A program made the position numbers and the translations under genes. Source: Phycisphaerae bacterium (lineage in GTDB: Bacteria > Planctomycetota > Phycisphaerae > Phycisphaerales > UBA1924). From it: DNA of 64,000 bases. A model generated the notes under the pieces. That model saw only the letters and a program-made list of their open reading frames with translations. It was not told the origin of the DNA and did not search any database. The DNA lies in the NCBI GenBank assembly GCA_030432905.1, contig JAUILU010000005.1:62001-126000 (forward strand), in the 5' to 3' direction. Positions 60,809 through 64,000 of the stretch are shown here, piece by piece. Numbering within the stretch: position 1 is the stretch's first letter; each line of letters starts with the position of its first letter.

Positions 60809-62425
60809 ATGTCTGATGAGCTTGCCACACTTCAGTTGCGCCCGCTGGACCCGGTGGCCGGGGGTGTGCTCGCGGCGCTTCGGCTCTCGACGGCAACATC
60901 GCCGATCGTGCTGGGCAGGAGCGAGGATGCTGGCTGGAGGGTCAGCGACCCGGCGGTTTCGCGCAAGCACGCGGCTGTGCGGACGGGGGGAAGCAAGGTC
61001 TATGTGCGCGACCTTGGCAGCAGGCACGGCACGTTCGTCAACAGCACCAAGCTGGAGACGAGCGAAGAGGTCGAGATCCGCAAGGGCGATGTGGTCTCGC
61101 TCGGGTCGTGGCGGTTTATTCTCGATGGCCAGCGGACCTCGGGCTCGGCGCACACGATCATCGACAACACGGACCGGATCCAGCACATCGAGCAGTCGGC
61201 GCTGCTGGGCTTGGCGCAGATCAAGCTGGATCGGTTGCTCGCGGCGACGCGTTCGTTCGCGGAGGCCGACACGCGGGTCGGGGTCGCGGATGTGCTGATC
61301 CAGGCGATCCGCGATCTTCGCGGGTGTCAGCGGGCGTTCGTGGTTCGGCAGATCGGTGAGGATGAGTTCGACGTAATATCCTCGAGCAGCGGTGTGGACG
61401 AGTTGCAGCTGAGCCTATCGCTGATCCGGGAGGCATCGGCGGGGAAGCTGGCGCAGCTGATGGCGGGCGCTGCGCCGGACACGCGGTCGCACTCGCTGAT
61501 TGAGCTTGATATCCAGACGGCGCTGTGTGCGCCGGTGATCGTGGCGGGCAAGCCGGACTGTTACTTGTACATCGATTCGCGCGGTGGCGAGGACCGGATC
61601 GAGCGGGATGCGCCCTCGTTTTCGCACGCGATCGCGGGTGTTGCGGGTCTTGCGATCGAGCGGATCCTCGGCGCGGAGATGGAGGAGCGGCGTCGGCAGA
61701 TCGAGCTTGATCTGAAGGCGGCGCGGCATGCGCAGCGGCTGTTGTTCCCGGCGGCTTCGGGCAAGGCCGAGGGGATCGAGTACGTGTTCGAGTCGATCCC
61801 TGGCCGGTTTGTTGGCGGCGATCTCTTTGATTTCATTTCAACGGACTCGGGGTGCTCGGCGTTCTTCCTGGGTGATGCGACTGGCAAGGGTGTTGGCGCG
61901 GGGATGCACATGGTCGCCACGCAGACGCAGCTTCGGACGCTGCTTTCGCGGGGTGTGGGTCTGGCCGAGGCGATGAACGAGACGAACGTCGGGCTGATTA
62001 GTCGGTCTGATGTTGGCAAGTTCATAACGCTGATCGCGGGGGTCTGGGACCCGAAGAAGCGGACGCTTGAGCTCTGCGACGCGGGGCACGGGTTCTGCTT
62101 GCTCCGGCCGGTGGGCGGTGCGCCGATTTGGCACAGGATCGATGGGTCGGTGCCTTTAGGCGTTGATGGCGAGACCCGGTACGAGACAACGACGATCGAG
62201 ATCGCTGAGCCGACGCGGCTGGTGCTTGTGAGCGACGGTGTGATCGAGCAAGCGGATGCTTCGGGTGAGCAGTTCGGGATCGACCGGACGATCGCCACGG
62301 TTGAGCCTGCGACTGGTGCTGGCGAGGACGTGTCGCTGCTGGTTGATGCGGTCAAGCGGTTTGCCGACGGGCCGTTGTCTGATGACCTGAGTGTGGCTTC
62401 GCTCGGTCTTGGTCTTGATAACTAA
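60809..62425 (+). CDS. FHA-GAF-PP2C (SpoIIE-type) phosphatase
   Basis: The 538-residue protein starts at ATG 60809. Residues about 20-100 are an FHA domain (VLGRSEDAGWRVSDPAVSRKHAAV...LGSRHGTFVN) that binds phosphothreonine. Residues about 130-290 form a GAF-like sensor. The PP2C/SpoIIE domain has GRFVGGDLFDFI, FFLGDATGKGVGAGM and LVLVSDGVIEQAD, with the metal-binding Asp residues intact. It should dephosphorylate an antagonist in a partner-switch pathway in response to a phosphoprotein signal. The substrate pair is not in the window. Confidence 0.9.
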   Translation: MSDELATLQLRPLDPVAGGVLAALRLSTATSPIVLGRSEDAGWRVSDPAVSRKHAAVRTGGSKVYVRDLGSRHGTFVNSTKLETSEEVEIRKGDVVSLGSWRFILDGQRTSGSAHTIIDNTDRIQHIEQSALLGLAQIKLDRLLAATRSFAEADTRVGVADVLIQAIRDLRGCQRAFVVRQIGEDEFDVISSSSGVDELQLSLSLIREASAGKLAQLMAGAAPDTRSHSLIELDIQTALCAPVIVAGKPDCYLYIDSRGGEDRIERDAPSFSHAIAGVAGLAIERILGAEMEERRRQIELDLKAARHAQRLLFPAASGKAEGIEYVFESIPGRFVGGDLFDFISTDSGCSAFFLGDATGKGVGAGMHMVATQTQLRTLLSRGVGLAEAMNETNVGLISRSDVGKFITLIAGVWDPKKRTLELCDAGHGFCLLRPVGGAPIWHRIDGSVPLGVDGETRYETTTIEIAEPTRLVLVSDGVIEQADASGEQFGIDRTIATVEPATGAGEDVSLLVDAVKRFADGPLSDDLSVASLGLGLDN

Positions 62426-62556
62426 GGGCCTCGCAAGGCCCAAAGCCTCACAATCGGAATTATCCGCTCAGAATGCTGGCACGGGCTGGTTCTTGTGCCC
62501 TCTTGTGGGTGTGGGGGCCGAATCTCGGCCCGTTGTGTGTTGGTGGAGCTTGTCTT

Positions 62557-63288
62557 ATGCGCGTCATTGTTGCGTCTGTTGTGTGCCTGTGTACCCCGGC
62601 TGCTCACGCTCAGCTGATGGATTTCCAGACCTCGTTCTCTGGTTCTGTCAATGGTGGCGCGGTCGAGGCCGAGGGCTCGGGGATGATCGATCTCGGGCAG
62701 ATGGGCATGAGCTCGGCTTCGGTGACGTTCTCTTCACGTCCGTCGTCGTTTGATCCGCTCACGGTTTCGATGATCTCGAATCTGTGCGCCAACGCGTTCC
62801 GCGACGTCGGCTCGCCCGACAACCTGTTTGCGCTCAGCGGCGGCAACTACTCGACGGCTCGGACGTTCTCTTGGATCGGGCTTCCTGGCAGCAACATCTC
62901 GATCGACTCGACCGTGATTAACCAGGAGAACGAGCTGGTCTCGACGAGCGTGATCTCGGGCAGCTACAACGGCCCCACTGACATCGTCGGGATTCAGGAC
63001 TACTCAATCACTTGGCTGCCAAGCTCGGCGCCGGGTGAGTTCTTCGAGGCGGGGACCGCGGTGCTGAACCGTGCCAACGGCGAGACGCTGATCATGCAGT
63101 TTGCGACGGTGTTCTCGGGTTTGCAGAACGATCTGTTGCAGCCGCAATTTGGGATCGGGACGTTTGACACGAGCTTCGACGGGACGACGCTGACTCTTGA
63201 ATGGGACGGCGAGTTCATGATCCCGGCGCCTGCGACCGCAGCGCTGTTCGCAGGATTCGGCGCTGTCGCGGTACGCCGTCGCCGTTAG
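62557..63288 (+). CDS. PEP-CTERM-tagged secreted protein
   Basis: The 243-residue product starts at ATG 62557 behind GGTGGAG. A short signal (IVASVVCLCTPAAHA) precedes a strand-rich domain with FQTSFSGSVNGGAVEAEGSGMID, NLFALSGGNYSTARTF and FDGTTLTLEWDGEFM. The tail IPAPATAALFAGFGAVAVRRRR is the sorting tag. Function is unknown. Its stop overlaps the stop of the convergent TPR gene. Confidence 0.8.
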   Translation: MRVIVASVVCLCTPAAHAQLMDFQTSFSGSVNGGAVEAEGSGMIDLGQMGMSSASVTFSSRPSSFDPLTVSMISNLCANAFRDVGSPDNLFALSGGNYSTARTFSWIGLPGSNISIDSTVINQENELVSTSVISGSYNGPTDIVGIQDYSITWLPSSAPGEFFEAGTAVLNRANGETLIMQFATVFSGLQNDLLQPQFGIGTFDTSFDGTTLTLEWDGEFMIPAPATAALFAGFGAVAVRRRR

Positions 63289-64000
63289 AGGGCGTCGCGC
63301 CAGGCCTGCATCGCGGTTGTAGATTCGTGATCGGCGCCGAAGATACCAAGTGATTGTTGGATGGCTTGTTGGATCAGCTCTTTGGCTGATTCTGTTTCGC
63401 CTTTGAGCGATGCGAGCTTCGCCTGCGCCCAGATAATCATCGGGACGTGGAGCGTGTGCTCGGGGAAGAGCGTGAGCATCTCGGCGGCTTCGGCGAGCGC
63501 CCACTCGGCTTCGTCGAGTCGGCCGAGGTCGATGTATGCGGAGGCGGCGATGGCTCGGCCCCAGAGCCGGTCGGGGTCGTTTGGGAAGCCGAGCGCGTCG
63601 TATCTTTCGATCGCGAGGTCGGCCTGCTTGGCGGCTTCTTCGTACCTGCCATGATCGAGCAGGACGTCGGCGTAGAAGATGCGGGCGAAGATTTCCCTGA
63701 ACGGTGAGCCGGGGTTTTTGTGTTCGCTTTCGAGCAGATCTTGGAAGAGTTGATCGGAGCTTTCGGCGTCGCCTGCTTTCCCGTGCGCCCAGGCGAGGAG
63801 GCGTGTGCGGACGCCGTCGACAGGCTGGTCGCTTTCGGACTTTGCGGGTGTGAGATACTCGATGGCTTCTTCGGCGCGACCTTGGTAGACGAGGACGAGC
63901 CCGATCTGGCGGGTGAAGAGCTGGAGGAGTGTGGATTCGGATTCGGGGAGTCTGCCGATGAGCGGCTCGGCGGAGCGGAGCGCGTTCTCGGCCTTAGCGA
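63285..64000 (-). CDS. TPR-repeat protein, C-terminal part
   Basis: The frame on the minus strand has no start inside the window and runs off the right edge; about 238 codons are visible. They show tetratricopeptide-like helices such as TRLLAWAHGKAGDAESSDQLFQDLLES, YADVLLDHGRYEEAAKQADLAIERYDALGFP and AASAYIDLGRLDEAEWALAEAAEML, ending QAWRDAL. In planctomycetes such tails often belong to serine/threonine kinases, but the catalytic part is not visible here. Confidence 0.75.
   Translation of the reverse strand, partial: AKAENALRSAEPLIGRLPESESTLLQLFTRQIGLVLVYQGRAEEAIEYLTPAKSESDQPVDGVRTRLLAWAHGKAGDAESSDQLFQDLLESEHKNPGSPFREIFARIFYADVLLDHGRYEEAAKQADLAIERYDALGFPNDPDRLWGRAIAASAYIDLGRLDEAEWALAEAAEMLTLFPEHTLHVPMIIWAQAKLASLKGETESAKELIQQAIQQSLGIFGADHESTTAMQAWRDAL

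Overview
This 64 kb window looks like chromosomal DNA of a planctomycete of the Phycisphaerae type. The reasons are high GC, five secreted proteins with a VPxP/IPxP + hydrophobic helix + Arg-rich (PEP-CTERM-like) C-terminal tag, two proteins with a dockerin-like DVNGDG...DQNGDG double repeat at the C-terminus, several pseudopilins with a [18 protein letters not shown] leader and a C-terminal DGHV motif, and outer-membrane genes (lpxA, LptE-like, BamD-like, OprP-like porin). This taxonomic call is inferred from protein style, not from a marker-gene comparison.

Layout. 0-7.9 kb: end of a dTDP-sugar cluster (RmlC-like, rmlA), a PilZ-DnaJ fusion, an FKBP isomerase, a glycosylasparaginase, then a cobalamin riboswitch followed by four closely spaced genes (secreted propeller-like protein, dockerin-tagged surface protein, pseudopilin, BFD-type [2Fe-2S] protein). 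7.9-18.8 kb: the classic rplK-rplA-rplJ-rplL-rpoB-rpoC block on the minus strand. 19-32 kb: lipoprotein, amidohydrolase, glycosyltransferase, flavin reductase, an orphan mraZ, trxA, two paralogous pseudopilins with their own terminators, a zinc-ribbon protein, a PilZ-like/REC/HPt-like regulator, lpxA and a PEP-CTERM protein. 32-36.4 kb: an acyltransferase carrying ankyrin repeats, a damaged small ORF with a REP-like hairpin, and an AT-richer island with one NACHT ATPase. 36.4-45.3 kb: groEL, two small ORFs, groES, a response regulator, rmuC, cupin, ftsH, LptE-like and BamD-like genes. 45.4-64 kb: PEP-CTERM proteins, LysR overlapping a porin gene, ogt, aconitase, a sugar-dehydrogenase-like secreted protein, unknown secreted and regulatory proteins, a PilZ protein, an FHA-GAF-PP2C phosphatase and the C-terminal part of a TPR protein.

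Two large-scale signals stand out. First, the strand composition flips abruptly near 32.5 kb, inside one reading frame: left of it the + strand is C-rich, right of it G-rich, regardless of gene direction. A switch from C-rich to G-rich is what a replication origin produces. Second, the NACHT gene (34473-36359) is much more AT-rich than everything around it and looks like a recently acquired single-gene defence candidate. The riboswitch operon at 4.4-7.8 kb is the best candidate for a little-described system: a possible planctomycetal surface system for vitamin B12 capture, analogous to but not clearly homologous with the BtuG-type loci of Bacteroidetes.

No rRNA, tRNA, CRISPR array, transposase or integrase was recognised. 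Start sites were chosen by ribosome-binding sites and family alignment, so many differ from the longest open frame.
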